In this document: positions 48,601 through 59,403 of the stretch, piece after piece
Position numbering within the stretch: position 1 is the stretch's first letter
How the letters are laid out: every line of letters starts with the position of its first letter
Assembly (NCBI GenBank): GCA_963920665.1
Contig: OY987265.1
Location: forward strand, 1,493,001 to 1,557,000
From: Straminergon stramineum
Taxonomy: Eukaryota > Streptophyta > Bryopsida > Hypnales > Calliergonaceae
Length of the DNA stretch: 64,000 nt
Reading direction: 5' to 3'
Made by a program: the position numbers and the translations under genes
Notes under the pieces: generated by a model
The model's input: only the letters and a program-made list of their open reading frames with translations
Database searches by the model: none
Told to the model about the DNA's origin: nothing

Positions 48601-50838
48601 GACGAATGAATACAAACGGAATACACAGCATTCTGAATATTTACATGATGGAACAAGCAGAATTCAAACCAGCACCAGGAAGGAAGACAACAGGAGAGAA
48701 AGCATCACTTACTAGTCGGTGGTTTTTTAAGCCCGCGAGCTGCAATATTCTTCTCATCTGGAGAAGGAGTGTCAAATTTAAATGGCACTGCACGCGCAAG
48801 TAATCCACCAGTTGACAATTCTAGAATAGTAAAAGGTTGTCTTCAAGCAGAAAGAACCGCCAGAATGAAAAGCAGAACAGATATTCAAATATTGATACCC
48901 TATTCTGAGCAAATGCAGGGCAACTGCGAGGACATTTCTAAAAAATATAGGGAAAACAAAGTTGCAACCATAATGTCATGAACAGATGTGATCGGTAACC
49001 CCTTGAAATGGATGTGATAAAGAAATCCAAAAATATAACGGTCAGAAAACAACACCAAAATCAACTCAAAAATAAATAAATAAATGAATGAATATAGTAA
49101 CATAACTCTGAATAAAGAGGGAATAACTACAACGAAATTGTCACAAATTGGACCTCAATGTTGACAACCACCAAAAAGTGTACCGTGAATTCTGATTTAA
49201 CGGTTTCACATTTCCATTAAGCAATCAAACGTAACAGCGTGTTACCAGCAGGCGGTGTACAACCTACTTCATTCCAGGGCACTGAATCGGAATATATTCA
49301 GAAACATGTCATTCACTCTCACCTATTTTGGAACTAAGTGATGAGGAGGCCGACACTTTGTCTCGAGGTTTCTGATATAAAACCGCTGTATCACTTCTAA
49401 GAGAAGCCGTGGCCATTGGTTTATTGGGTTTTGTTCCTGGCAGTGGTTTAAAAAGAGCTTTTGCAAGAGGAGAAACACGCTTGGTATTAGGTGCATCATT
49501 AGCTGCAGACAGTAAGAGCATTCGGTTATTACTAACACCTGAGATTATAAAAAATAACAATTTAACTCGACTTGACAGACTTGTGTCAGGGAACATCATC
49601 TCTAGCAAAAAGGGAGTAGCAAAGCAACCATTTCATAAGCGCTGAAGTCATTTTCTAATTGAGTGACTTAATTAAGAGAGTGCTCATAGTCGAGACCAGG
49701 AACAAGAAAATATTAGACTGCTTCGAACTACTAGAGTGAAAAATATGCTGGACAGGTGGCCAAAGCTATGCACCAATTTGACTCAACGTTTCCGTGTTAT
49801 TAATCGAAAAAGCACAGAAACCGCAGCTAAACCTCGACTCAAATTGCACCACTTGGACACAGAAGAACCATAATTTCCATCCACTAAAAAACTGCAGAAC
49901 TTTCATATGCTGAAAGTCCTACTACATCGGCCTCATTACGCACGTACTTCCAAGCAGTAAGTGTTTTGGCTCCACACTTGTCGACGAAAAACAAGAGAAC
50001 CCCCGCAGCTAAGATAGAAGCACATGACATAATACCTGTTTCTTTCAAGGACGATGCTGTGTCGCTGACCACTGCAATGACTTCTTCACGTGGGGTATCA
50101 CAAATGTCGCATGTCAAACTATCAGGCGGATTATCGAAAGTGCACACCTGGCAACCCCAAAACCCTTCCTCCACCCCAGGCTCTTCAGTTTGAGCTACGA
50201 TTGGCTGTTGTATTGATATGGAGCTTTGAGAATGCCCTAATAAAGTCCAGCAAACAATGAAATCAGGAAACTACTGTTGAAGTGCAGATAAAATTTCCGC
50301 AATGATACAAACTAGACAAAAGCTTGTTAAGCAGAGCTCATGCGTCACCATCAAAGATCTTCCAATCCAAAGTGTCAGAGCATTGCACAATCGCTTCCTG
50401 CCTTCATGATTGGAAGTTGGAGGATGCAAGAAGAAGAACTTTCAGTAACTCCAGCCGCGGAATCACTGAATGTGCAAAAATTTACTGAAACGAATCGCAT
50501 GGCCGATAACGCATGCAATCAGAAGAAAGAAAACCAGCTGAACTACTGAAATCCGGAGAAGTCTTCCCTACCACTAGTGTCCTGAGACAGATATGGGAAG
50601 GGAGGTAAAGCAGCAAGAGAGACCTCCAAACCCCAAGAATTTCATTACCTACTTGATCCTACAGAATCCCACAGAACCTAACGATGAGCGACAAGCTAGA
50701 GATCTCACCTCCTGCCACTGATATAGAACAAGACGGATTCTTCTCAGCGTATTCCTCATCCTCATCATAGTAGTCCTCTTCATCGTAGTCCCCATAACCA
50801 TCGTCGTCGAAATCCGACTGCCTCCATTTCCGAGGCAT
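45615..50838 (-). CDS. HBS1-like translational GTPase (ribosome rescue)
   Basis: The eEF1A/eRF3-family partner of Pelota/Dom34. In the cytosol it binds stalled ribosomes and promotes no-go and non-stop decay. Eleven exons give 2226 bases, a 741-residue product, with all phases consistent: 50709-50838, 50036-50236, 49323-49502, 48713-48820, 48119-48444, 47883-47993, 47059-47555, 46714-46882, 46272-46511, 45924-46058, 45615-45743. Seen in order: acidic N-terminus ([20 protein letters not shown]), RanBP2-type finger with Cys72, Cys75, Cys86 and Cys89, the HBS1-type motif [11 protein letters not shown] (183-193), a Ser-rich linker, G1 GHVDAGKS (317-324), GVTM (373-376), DAPGH (394-398) and NKLD (460-463), then two beta-barrel domains ending [20 protein letters not shown]. 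Slightly longer than Arabidopsis HBS1. No breaks seen. Confidence 0.95.
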
Positions 50839-51300
50839 TGCTCCTGGCTTCCTTCAGTCACTCCAACTCTAACCTAACGCTACTAAAGCTATAGAGCTCC
50901 TAAAACAGGGAAAGAGACATGATCCGGTCACCGGAAGTTCACGTCTGTTATGCAGTTCGATACGATACGGACGACATTACAACTTACAAAACTAATTATT
51001 CTAAAACACAATCACTCGTTGCAAGCTAAAACTCCATGGTCGATTTCAATGCCGCAAGCTCATCATGAGCCTTGAAAAACTAACGGAATGCACTGGCGAG
51101 CTACGACATCGACAAACCGAAGGCAATTCAGAAGAGATTATTCTGCGACAGAGTCAGAAACAAGTGAAAAGGACAGAGAGACAGAGTGGAGGGAACCCTA
51201 ACCCTAAAATTGTGGATTCGGGTCGGTGGAGATGCAATTCCGAATGCCTCGGCAGCAATGGCCAGGGCTATTGGAACAGTACAGTATAGGCTTGCGTGCC
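50839..51300 (-). promoter_or_regulatory. HBS1 upstream region with a double telo-box
   Basis: At 51196-51210 the plus strand reads AACCCTAACCCTAAA, two overlapping telo-box units (AAACCCTAA type), about 360 bp upstream of the HBS1 start codon. Telo-boxes are common in promoters of plant translation and ribosome genes, which fits HBS1. A start site is not visible directly. Confidence 0.5.
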
Positions 51301-52065
51301 CTCACCGCGTAGGCGCAATCATGGAGGGATTGATTCAGATAGGCTGAAATTGCCTGACGAGAGCGATAAATCATCCCCCAAAACCTTTTGCTTCGTATTG
51401 GAACAATGCAAATAGAGAATATGAATTTGTCCCAAATTAATACTTCAGGCAAATTGCAAGAATGAACTTCATTCCAATTTTCATAGCTGGAGTTAGGGAC
51501 CTCAAATTAGTTGGGAGAGAGTATGGAATATTATCTTTGTTTCAGAATAAATCTACAGTTTTTTGTGGGAAACTAGTTGGAGTACCATAAATTTATTTTG
51601 AGACAAAGGTAGTACAAAAATAACCACTTCAATTAGTAGAAACGTTTTTGTAGCTCTCTACATATAATGGAGGGATTCCCTTGCCTCTACATGGACATTA
51701 CTATGCCTGAACGAGGTACCATGACACAAATCAATAGATATTCAAGTTCTTTCTATTTCTTCCACATATTTCTATAGAAGCAAATCCATAGAAGTAATTT
51801 GTGTGTGTGGGAGGGGGATTAGTGTCATATAGTAATTGTTTCACTAGAAAGAAGATGAGAAATTCTTGCTCTTATAAATAATGTTCTTGTAATAATGACA
51901 AAATCATTTCAAGAACAAAGCCATTCAAATCAAAAACAATCTAAGAAAAACTTACAATTCTACCTTGTTTTTTTAAAAACAAGGTAGAATTGTACTCAGT
52001 TGTTCTTTAGTAAAATCACAAATACTATTTTTAGATGACTAATGGAGATATATTAATCCTAATAT
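51301..52065. other. AT-rich intergenic DNA with a 40-bp perfect palindrome
   Basis: The segment 51954-51993 is a perfect hairpin: a 19-bp stem beginning acaattctaccttgttttt with a 2-base loop. No gene is supported in the remainder. Confidence 0.6.
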
Positions 52066-53806
52066 TAATCGCTAGAGGACTAGGGCAATATTTTGGACAA
52101 AAATCACTCAAAATTGCTTTTTCTATTGCATTTACCAAGAATCACAATGGAATGTACTTTTAGAGAATGGAATTGTTGGATCTTGTACTACACTTATATA
52201 AGAGCAAGTGGTATATTTTGGGTGAAGTTTAACCATACAGATTGGAAGATATTAGCATTTAAAATGGTGTAAAAAGTTTTTTTGATTCTATTGGAGAATT
52301 TCAGATGACTTTGCCCATCATGTATAGATGTTTTCGCTCTATGGATTTAAAATTGAATTTTTTTCACACTCTAACATATGTGAGATACATGTCCAAAAAA
52401 TTTCATGGTTAAAAAGGAAGTGGAGAACCTTTAATAAAATCTTATGATGCAATGATGTCTTAAGAATTGGCCATACACAAGATTATTTTGCAAAAATCAT
52501 TTCCCTACATAATTATAAAAATATGTGAAATCCCAATGAGAAATTGAAAGAATTACTAATACTTGAAAACAAAAATAAAAAAAATCCAAAAAAATGTAAA
52601 AGTACTTCTCTAATCTATACCTTAATTGAGTTTGTTTGTTTGTTTCAATGAGATCTATGGAACCATATATATTCCGAACACGTTGTTAGAAAGCCTTTTG
52701 TAAGGAGGGATGCATGGACTTTGTTTCATGGCATTTGAACCTACATTGTGAAAGTTATGAATGTTTGAATTATTTTTAGATCCTAATTTATCCTAAATTA
52801 TGGATCTTTCGAATTGTGCCACACTTGGTTGTGCTCATGGTATCATTATAGATAGCTCTTGCTAAGAAGGCCATACAAACTTTGTTTTGTGGCATTCCAA
52901 TGTACAAAAACAAAATTAGGTAGAACCTCTTTCAATGCACCCTCCCTGAGTGCATAATATACATTTAGAGAGTTTGTAGACAATAGGTGGTCCATGTGCA
53001 TGATTCAACATGAAAAGATGCATGGCCCTATGTCCTCTCCAAATGCATAAACATCTCCTACACCATGCACTAAAAGAAGTTCTACCTACATTGAAGTTTT
53101 GAAGTTTTAATTAATTAAAAAAAATTTAAATACTTTTACTTTTATTTTGACTATGGCTACGGCACAAGGCACACTAGTTCCTATGAATTTTAGAAGGTAG
53201 AGTCTAACAAGAGGAAGACTAAGACATTGGGATGTCATTGAAAAAGGACCTACTACATCCCCAATATGTTCCTAGCCTACTCCTATTATTGACTCCCTTC
53301 CATCTGGGTCAACAAATCATGTCCATTCTAATTTTCATTGCCATTTGAAACAAATGTGACTCTCATCTTAGTGGTTATAAAGTATAAACACTTTCTTCTG
53401 CAATTATAAAAATTCATAGTTTGTTCATACAATGTCCAAAATCTACATTTTGAAGAAATTCATAAGTATTTTCACTCTTTCATGATGACCTAACTAAAAC
53501 ATTAGTATAATTATACTTCTATGATAAGTATACATGTAACAATTCTATATTTTAATATTAGACATAAATAATGCAATAATGATACAAAAAATTATTAACA
53601 CCTTCATTATCAAACATTATAATCTTTCAACCCATAAGTGATTGTTGTATTTTCTTTTCCCATGAGATTTTGAACATGTCTAGTTTAAATTTGAATAGTT
53701 ACAATTCCAAAAAATTGATGAAATTTATCAAAATTTTGTCTTTTTGTTCAATTTAGAACAAATTCCAGGAAATTCAAAAAAAGGTCTTAGAGCATTTAGG
53801 GATTAA
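52066..53806 (+). repeat. Decayed TTAA-family remnants
   Basis: About 52070-52550 is a strongly diverged relative of the 0.93-kb family (shared words include 'ggatcttgtact' and 'gattggaagatattagcattt'). About 53580-53806 matches the right end of the 647-bp element at 43952-44598 and ends gcatttagggattaaa. Between them I see AT-rich DNA with no gene. The copia element inserted 12 bp beyond the right end. Confidence 0.5.
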
Positions 53807-53818
53807 ATATGTAACTTT

Positions 53819-54063
53819 TGTTGAAGATCATGTACATATTAGTGTAGATAGTGTACATTCAGCCCTAGGAGTAGGATTAGACTCATAGTTAGACTTAGAG
53901 TGTATTGGGTGTTGCTTGTAGTCAAAGGCAGCCCAAGGTTGCTAGTTATCCCACATGGTTTGTGGATAACTAGTGAAAGGCTTTATGCTTATGTTCAGCC
54001 CATTCATGGGCCTTGGTATCTTCTACCATCTAAGTAAAGCCTTTCTCCATTCAAAACTCAATA
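53819..54063 (+). repeat. 5' LTR of the copia element
   Basis: 245 bp, starting TGTTGAAG and ending CAATA. The outer dinucleotides are TG and TA instead of the usual TG and CA. This boundary is fixed by the ACTTT target duplication. Confidence 0.93.
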
Positions 54064-54077
54064 GGTTATGGGCCCAC
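54064..54077 (+). promoter_or_regulatory. Primer-binding site, half-tRNA type (initiator Met)
   Basis: GGTTATGGGCCCAC begins immediately after the 5' LTR. It is complementary to the anticodon stem-loop of plant initiator tRNA-Met (GUGGGCCCAUAACC, from memory), not to the tRNA 3' end. Drosophila copia uses the same internal segment through a cleaved half tRNA. Confidence 0.8.
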
Positions 54078-55121
54078 ACACTTGGCGTTGCACATGAGGG
54101 AGAAATTCAAGTCATTTGGAGAAGTTCTTGGAGCTTGGAGGAGCATACTGAATTTGGGCTCTTGGTCACCTACAAACCATATGGTGTGAGTAAAATTTTC
54201 AAAACAAAGAAAAAAAAGTCTTTGAATTCCATCTTTTGTTTTGAGCTTTTGTGGGCTGGTTTGTGAGGTTTGGAGTTCATTTTTGAGTGTGAGATTGCTC
54301 ATGATTGAAATCAGACCTTGTTAGGGCTGGTTTCATGTTCCTTGTTTGAGTTTGTGCTTGCAAGTGTACATTGGCAGCCCATTGGGGCTGATTGTGCACT
54401 TGGGTACATTGGTGATTGTCATTTTGGCAATTGCAATCTTGTGAGAGTCCTTGGTGAGGCTTGGGAGCATTTGTGGGTTGCATTAGGCGTTTCCATGCAT
54501 TGAGGGCTGAGTGGTGCCCTTGTGAGTGAGTGAGACGAAATTGTGATCCTAAGAGGGCTGATTTGTGCCCTTGTGAGTGTGTGAGACCAAGTAGAGGACT
54601 TTGTGAAGCCAAAGGGCTGGTTTGTGCCCTTGTGAGTGTGTGAGACCTAATAGTGGACATTGTGAACTCAAGAGGGCTGATTTGTGTCATTGAGAGAGAG
54701 TGACACCCAATTGGGGTTCTTGAGTGCCTTGGTGAGCCAAGTAGGGCTGGTTGAAGCCATTGTAGTCCATGAGGTGCTCATTGTGAGTGGGAGCTTCAAT
54801 CTAGGGCTGATTGCAAGCTTTGAGATCTTTGGAGTGTGGAGGATCCAATTGGGGAGGAGAATTGTGAGGAGAATTGTGATTTTGAAGTAGAACCAGCCCA
54901 TGACGAGCATGTGGTGGTTGTGAGCTTCATTAGGGTCTGATTTGGTGTGGAGAGGAAGTCTTGTGCTTGTGAGGTGTGGTGTGGCGTTCTTAGGGTTGCA
55001 AGGTGCTTGTGAGGGCTGATTGGTCCCATTTCAGCCCAATTCGCCCCAAGGGAGTTTTGGGGGGGCTGAATTCAGATTGGAGACCTTGTGGGTGCTGCCA
55101 ACAAGTGGGAGCTGATTCAAC
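54078..55121 (+). repeat. Copia leader with degenerate tandem repeats
   Basis: The leader between primer site and gag-pol start contains repeats of about 60 bp. The word AGGGCTG(A/G) recurs at 54323, 54503, 54554, 54613, 54673, 54743, 54803 and 55012. The best units (54503-54730) share 'gtgcccttgtgagtgtgtgagac'-like text broken by small changes. There is no long open frame on either strand. The leader may hold packaging or dimerisation signals. Confidence 0.8.
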
Positions 55122-58100
55122 ATGGCCTCAAGTGGAGGAGAGGGCGTCCGGATCATTGACAAGTTCAATGGGGAGAATTTTGGGATGTGGAAGTTCAAGA
55201 TGGAGATGATTCTTGCGGAGAAGGATTTGTGGGAGGTGGTGGATGGGAGTGAGGAGCCTCCAAGTGAAGATGCTGATTTGAAGACCAAGAAGGCATTTGA
55301 GAGGAAGGAGAAGAAGGCCTTTGCTCTCATAGCCATCAATCTTGTGGACCGGCAAATTGCTCACATCTGCCATTGCAAAGGACCAGCCCAAGCATGGACC
55401 ACCCTTTGCAACATCCATGAGACCAAGAGCCTCTCCAACATTCTCTTTCTAAGGCGCAAGTTCTTCACCATGAAGATGCAAGAGGAGGATGACATCTTGG
55501 ATCATGTCAACAAGATCAAGGCCCTTGCGGATCAGCTTGCTTGCTTGGAGGCCCCCGTCACGGATGGAGATGTGGTGATGACCTTGTTGGAGAGTTTGCC
55601 ACCCTCCTATGAGTACCTCATCACCGCCTTGGAGACAAGACCCACCAAGGAGCTGACCATGGAGTTTGTGACGGCACGCTTGATGCATGAGATGACCAAG
55701 CGCAAGGAAAATGAGGCCCAAGGGGAGGGATCAGCCCTTGTATCAAGACATGGCAAGGGAGGCAACACCAAGGCGTTCAAGGAGACAAGGACGTGCTTCA
55801 ATTGTGGCAAATCAGGCCACATTGCTAAGCATTGCAAGGGCAGCCAAGCCAAAGACAAGGGGAGTGCACACCAAGCTTGCCAAGTGGAGGATGAAGAGGA
55901 CTTTGCCTTTGCCACCTATGGAGGAGGGGAGAAGGCCAACATGTTCACTTGGATTGTGGATTCGGGAGCCACTCAACACATGACCAGCCATAGAGATGCC
56001 TTCCACACCTATCAGCCCATTGTGGGGAAGAGGATTCATTTGGGAGACAATGGCATGGTGGAGGCCCTTGGCATGGGGGAGATTCTTGTGGAGGTGCAAG
56101 TGGAGGGGAAGACCAAGAGGATTCAGATCCAAAAGGCCCTCCATGTCCCCAAGTTGCATGCAAATCTGATTTCCGTGAGCCAATTGTCTTTGGGAGGTTT
56201 GAAGGTGCACTTCAACATGGTGGGGTGTGTGGTGAGGTCAGCTAGTGGTGTTTTGATTGCATCAGCCCCCCGTGAGGGCAATTTGTACCACCTTCACTTC
56301 ACCAAGGTGAATGGCACTTCCATGGCTTGTGTGGCCCAAGGATCAGCTCATGAAGACCTTGTGGGGCTTTGGCATAGGAGGCTTGGCCACTTGAATGTGA
56401 AGAGCATGAAGAACCTCCAATACATTGTGAAGGGGCTGAACCTCTCTTCTTGCAAGCATGATTGGAGTTCCTTGGTGTGCAAGGGGTGCATAGAGGGGAA
56501 ACAAGCAAGGCAGCCCTTCCCCAAGGATGGGGCCACAAGGGCCAGCAAGCCCTTGGAGCTTGTGCATTCAGATGTGTGTGGGCCAATGAAGACACCATCC
56601 ATAGGAGGAGCAAGGTATTTTGTGACTTTCATTGATGATTTCTCAAGCAAGATTTGGGTGTACATGCTGAAGTGCAAGAGTGAGGTGTTTGGGCGTTTTG
56701 AGACTTGGAAGGCCCTTGTGGAGGCCCAATCGGAATGCAAGGTGAAGGTGCTGCGGTCGGATAATGGAGGAGAGTATGTGTCCAAGGCCTTTGAGGCCTT
56801 CTTGAAGGCTCATGGCATTGAGCACCACACATCAGCACCTTACACTCCTCAACAAAACGGCGTAGCGGAGCGTGCCAATCAAACCATTGTGGAGATGGCT
56901 AGGTCCATGATTCATGGCCAAGGGCTGAAGTATGAGCTTTGGGGGGAGGCCGTGTCCAATGCGGTGTATACAAGGAACCGGTGCCCTACACAAGCCTTGA
57001 CAAGCAAGACACCCCAAGAAGCTTGGAGTGGAATCAGACCTCATGTGTCCCACATGCGCACCTTTGGGTGCATTGCCTATGCCTTGGTGCCAAGTGCCAA
57101 GAGGACCAAGTTGGATGCCAAGGGCACCAAGTGTCTTTTCCTTGGCTATTGTGAGGGAACCAAGGCTTATAGGCTGATGTGTGTGGAGACCAAGGCCATC
57201 ATCAAGTGTCGTGATGTGACCTTCTTGGAGGAGGAAGGAGCTGATCCCAAGCTCTTGGAGATGAGCCCAAGTGGGAGTAGTGGAGGACCAGCCCAAATGG
57301 TGGGCACAACTCCAAGAGTGGACATGGAAGAGGAAGGAGAGGAAGAGGAGGAAGATGGAGACTTGGTGGAGCCCAAGAAGAAGGTGGCCACACCCAAGGT
57401 GAAGAAACCAGCTGCCCCTTCTCCAAGCACTTCACCCAAGGTGCAAGAGCATGATCAGCCCTTGGAAGAGCAAGAGGAGCCTCGTTATCCAACTAGGACC
57501 CGCAAGCCCCTTGGAGATTGGTGGCTGAATCACATTCTTCCCTCACAACAAGAAGAACAAGCCAATGTGGCTTTCCTTGGAGATCCATCCACACTTGGGG
57601 AGGTGTTGCGTTGTGAGGATGCAAGCAAGTGGGAGGCGGCCATGCAAGAGGAGTACAAGGCCCTCATTGCCAAGGGCACATGGGAACTTGCTGCCCTCCC
57701 TCCCAAGAGGTCAAGTGTGGGTTGCAAGTGGGTTTTCTCCACCAAGAGGGATGCTTTGGGGCACATTGTGAGGTACAAGGCAAGGCTGGTTGCCAAGGGG
57801 TTCTCCCAAGTGAAGGGGGTGGACTTCAATGAGACCTTTGCCCCCGTTGCTAAGTTTAGCACCATTAGGTGCATTGTGGCTCTAGGGGCAGCCATGGACT
57901 TGGAGATGCACCAAATGGACGTCAAGACGGCTTTTCTCAACCCCAAGCTTGAGGAGGTCATCTACATGGATCAGCCCCAAGGCTTTGTGCAAGAGGGGCA
58001 AGAGCATCTCAAATGCAAGTTGAAGAAGGCCCTCCCCGGGCTGAAGCAATCCGGGAGGGCGTGGTATAGAGATATTGATGGCATGTTTGCAAGGAAGGGC

Positions 58101-59228
58101 TTCCAAAGAGGAAATGCTGATCACTCTTTGTACACCATGCAAAGTAGTGAGCATTTGGTGATTGTGATTCTCTATGTGGATGATGTGATCCTCCTTGCAA
58201 GTGACATGACCAAGATGCTTGAAGTGAAGGCTATGCTTCACAAGGAGTATGAGATGACGGATCTTGGAGAGTTGAGGTATTGCCTTGGAGTGGAGTTCAA
58301 GAGGGATAGGGCTGCCCGCACCATCACCATGAGTCAACACAAGTACCTTGAGGAGATCTTGAAGAGGTTCAACATGGAGGAGTGCAAAGCCATAGGTACA
58401 CCCCTTGACACTCATGAGAAGTTGCCCAAGCTCACGGATGCTGATTTTGAGGAGGTGAAGGCTGAAATGCAAGGTGTGCCTTACAAGGCAGCGGTTGGTT
58501 GTTTGATGTATGCCATGGTGGCTACAAGGCCTGATTTGGCCTTCCCGGTGAGTGTTGTGAGTCAACACATGTCCAAGTATGGCCCTAAGCATTGGGCTGC
58601 GGTCAAGAGGGTGATGAGGTACCTTCAAGGCACACTTGGCTTGGAGTTGCAACTAGGAGGTGCTGAAGTGAGTTTGCATGGGTATTGTGATGCGGATTGG
58701 GCGGGTGATGAGGGGGATAGAAGATCCACCACCGGCTATGTGTTTATGCTTGGAGTGGGTGCCATTTCATGGAATTCCAAGAGGCAGCCCACCATAGCTC
58801 TTTCTACAACGGAAGCGGAGTACATGGCCATGAGCCATTGCACCAAGGAGGCCATTTGGCTAAGGCAGCTCTTGGCTGATGTTGGGCTTGTGCAAGGGGG
58901 GAGCACACGCATTTTGTGTGACAACCAAGGTGCCATTGCTTTGGCCAAGAATCCCACCCACCACTCAAGGACCAAGCACATTGATGTGCAACACCATTTC
59001 ATTCGTGAAAGAGTGGAGGCTGAGGTGATTGAGCTCAAGTATGTGCCTACTCAATCTATGGTTGCTGATGTGCTGACCAAGGCTCTTGGGAAGCCCCAAC
59101 ACCTTAACTTGATTGAGAAGATGGGCCTTCGTGCCTTTGACCACTCACAAAGTGGGAGTGTTGAAGATCATGTACATATTAGTGTAGATAGTGTACATTC
59201 AGCCCTAGGAGTAGGATTAGACTCATAG
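55122..59228 (+). CDS. Copia gag-pol polyprotein, 1368 residues
   Basis: A single uninterrupted frame with all expected domains. Gag comes first with a zinc knuckle (Cys225, Cys228, His233, Cys238). The aspartic protease follows with VDSGAT (Asp280), then the GAG-pre segment LWHRRLGHLN. Integrase carries Asp484, Asp547 and Glu583, giving a D-D-35-E spacing. Reverse transcriptase has the first Asp at 933 and YVDD with Asp1020-1021. RNase H begins at CDADWAGD (Asp1190) and ends with TKHIDVQHHFIRERVE. The RT motif usually read as LYGLKQSPR is LPGLKQSGR here. The last 23 codons and the TAG stop lie inside the 3' LTR. The ATG at 55122 is the first in frame and lies next to typical gag N-terminal sequence. 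All catalytic residues I looked for are present. Confidence 0.97.
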   Translation: MASSGGEGVRIIDKFNGENFGMWKFKMEMILAEKDLWEVVDGSEEPPSEDADLKTKKAFERKEKKAFALIAINLVDRQIAHICHCKGPAQAWTTLCNIHETKSLSNILFLRRKFFTMKMQEEDDILDHVNKIKALADQLACLEAPVTDGDVVMTLLESLPPSYEYLITALETRPTKELTMEFVTARLMHEMTKRKENEAQGEGSALVSRHGKGGNTKAFKETRTCFNCGKSGHIAKHCKGSQAKDKGSAHQACQVEDEEDFAFATYGGGEKANMFTWIVDSGATQHMTSHRDAFHTYQPIVGKRIHLGDNGMVEALGMGEILVEVQVEGKTKRIQIQKALHVPKLHANLISVSQLSLGGLKVHFNMVGCVVRSASGVLIASAPREGNLYHLHFTKVNGTSMACVAQGSAHEDLVGLWHRRLGHLNVKSMKNLQYIVKGLNLSSCKHDWSSLVCKGCIEGKQARQPFPKDGATRASKPLELVHSDVCGPMKTPSIGGARYFVTFIDDFSSKIWVYMLKCKSEVFGRFETWKALVEAQSECKVKVLRSDNGGEYVSKAFEAFLKAHGIEHHTSAPYTPQQNGVAERANQTIVEMARSMIHGQGLKYELWGEAVSNAVYTRNRCPTQALTSKTPQEAWSGIRPHVSHMRTFGCIAYALVPSAKRTKLDAKGTKCLFLGYCEGTKAYRLMCVETKAIIKCRDVTFLEEEGADPKLLEMSPSGSSGGPAQMVGTTPRVDMEEEGEEEEEDGDLVEPKKKVATPKVKKPAAPSPSTSPKVQEHDQPLEEQEEPRYPTRTRKPLGDWWLNHILPSQQEEQANVAFLGDPSTLGEVLRCEDASKWEAAMQEEYKALIAKGTWELAALPPKRSSVGCKWVFSTKRDALGHIVRYKARLVAKGFSQVKGVDFNETFAPVAKFSTIRCIVALGAAMDLEMHQMDVKTAFLNPKLEEVIYMDQPQGFVQEGQEHLKCKLKKALPGLKQSGRAWYRDIDGMFARKGFQRGNADHSLYTMQSSEHLVIVILYVDDVILLASDMTKMLEVKAMLHKEYEMTDLGELRYCLGVEFKRDRAARTITMSQHKYLEEILKRFNMEECKAIGTPLDTHEKLPKLTDADFEEVKAEMQGVPYKAAVGCLMYAMVATRPDLAFPVSVVSQHMSKYGPKHWAAVKRVMRYLQGTLGLELQLGGAEVSLHGYCDADWAGDEGDRRSTTGYVFMLGVGAISWNSKRQPTIALSTTEAEYMAMSHCTKEAIWLRQLLADVGLVQGGSTRILCDNQGAIALAKNPTHHSRTKHIDVQHHFIRERVEAEVIELKYVPTQSMVADVLTKALGKPQHLNLIEKMGLRAFDHSQSGSVEDHVHISVDSVHSALGVGLDS
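59149..59158 (+). promoter_or_regulatory. Polypurine tract
   Basis: aaagtgggag directly before the 3' LTR is the expected plus-strand primer. It lies within the gag-pol reading frame. Confidence 0.75.
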
Positions 59229-59403
59229 TTAGACTTAGAGTGTATTGGGTGTTGCTTGTAGTCAAAGGCAGCCCAAGGTTGCTAGTTATCCCACATGGTT
59301 TGTGGATAACTAGTGAAAGGCTTTATGCTTATGTTCAGCCCATTCATGGGCCTTGGTATCTTCTACCATCTAAGTAAAGCCTTTCTCCATTCAAAACTCA
59401 ATA
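59159..59403 (+). repeat. 3' LTR of the copia element
   Basis: Identical to the 5' LTR over 245 bp. The first 70 bases are also coding, ending gag-pol at 59228. Confidence 0.95.

Larger units (their letters stand above)
53819..59403 (+). mobile_element. Complete Ty1/copia LTR retrotransposon, 5585 bp
   Basis: Bounded by two 245-bp LTRs that I find identical base for base and by a 5-bp target duplication, ACTTT (53814-53818 and 59404-59408). Order: LTR, primer-binding site, about 1.06 kb leader, one gag-pol frame, polypurine tract, LTR. Integrase precedes reverse transcriptase, which defines the copia order. Identical LTRs and an open frame point to very recent insertion and possibly to an active element. 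Base composition of the coding part is clearly more GC-rich than the surrounding DNA. Confidence 0.97.

Noticed and set aside
55128..59038. Many long minus-strand open frames across the copia coding region (up to 256 codons)
   Set aside because: They are antisense shadows of the GC-rich gag-pol frame; none shows a domain.
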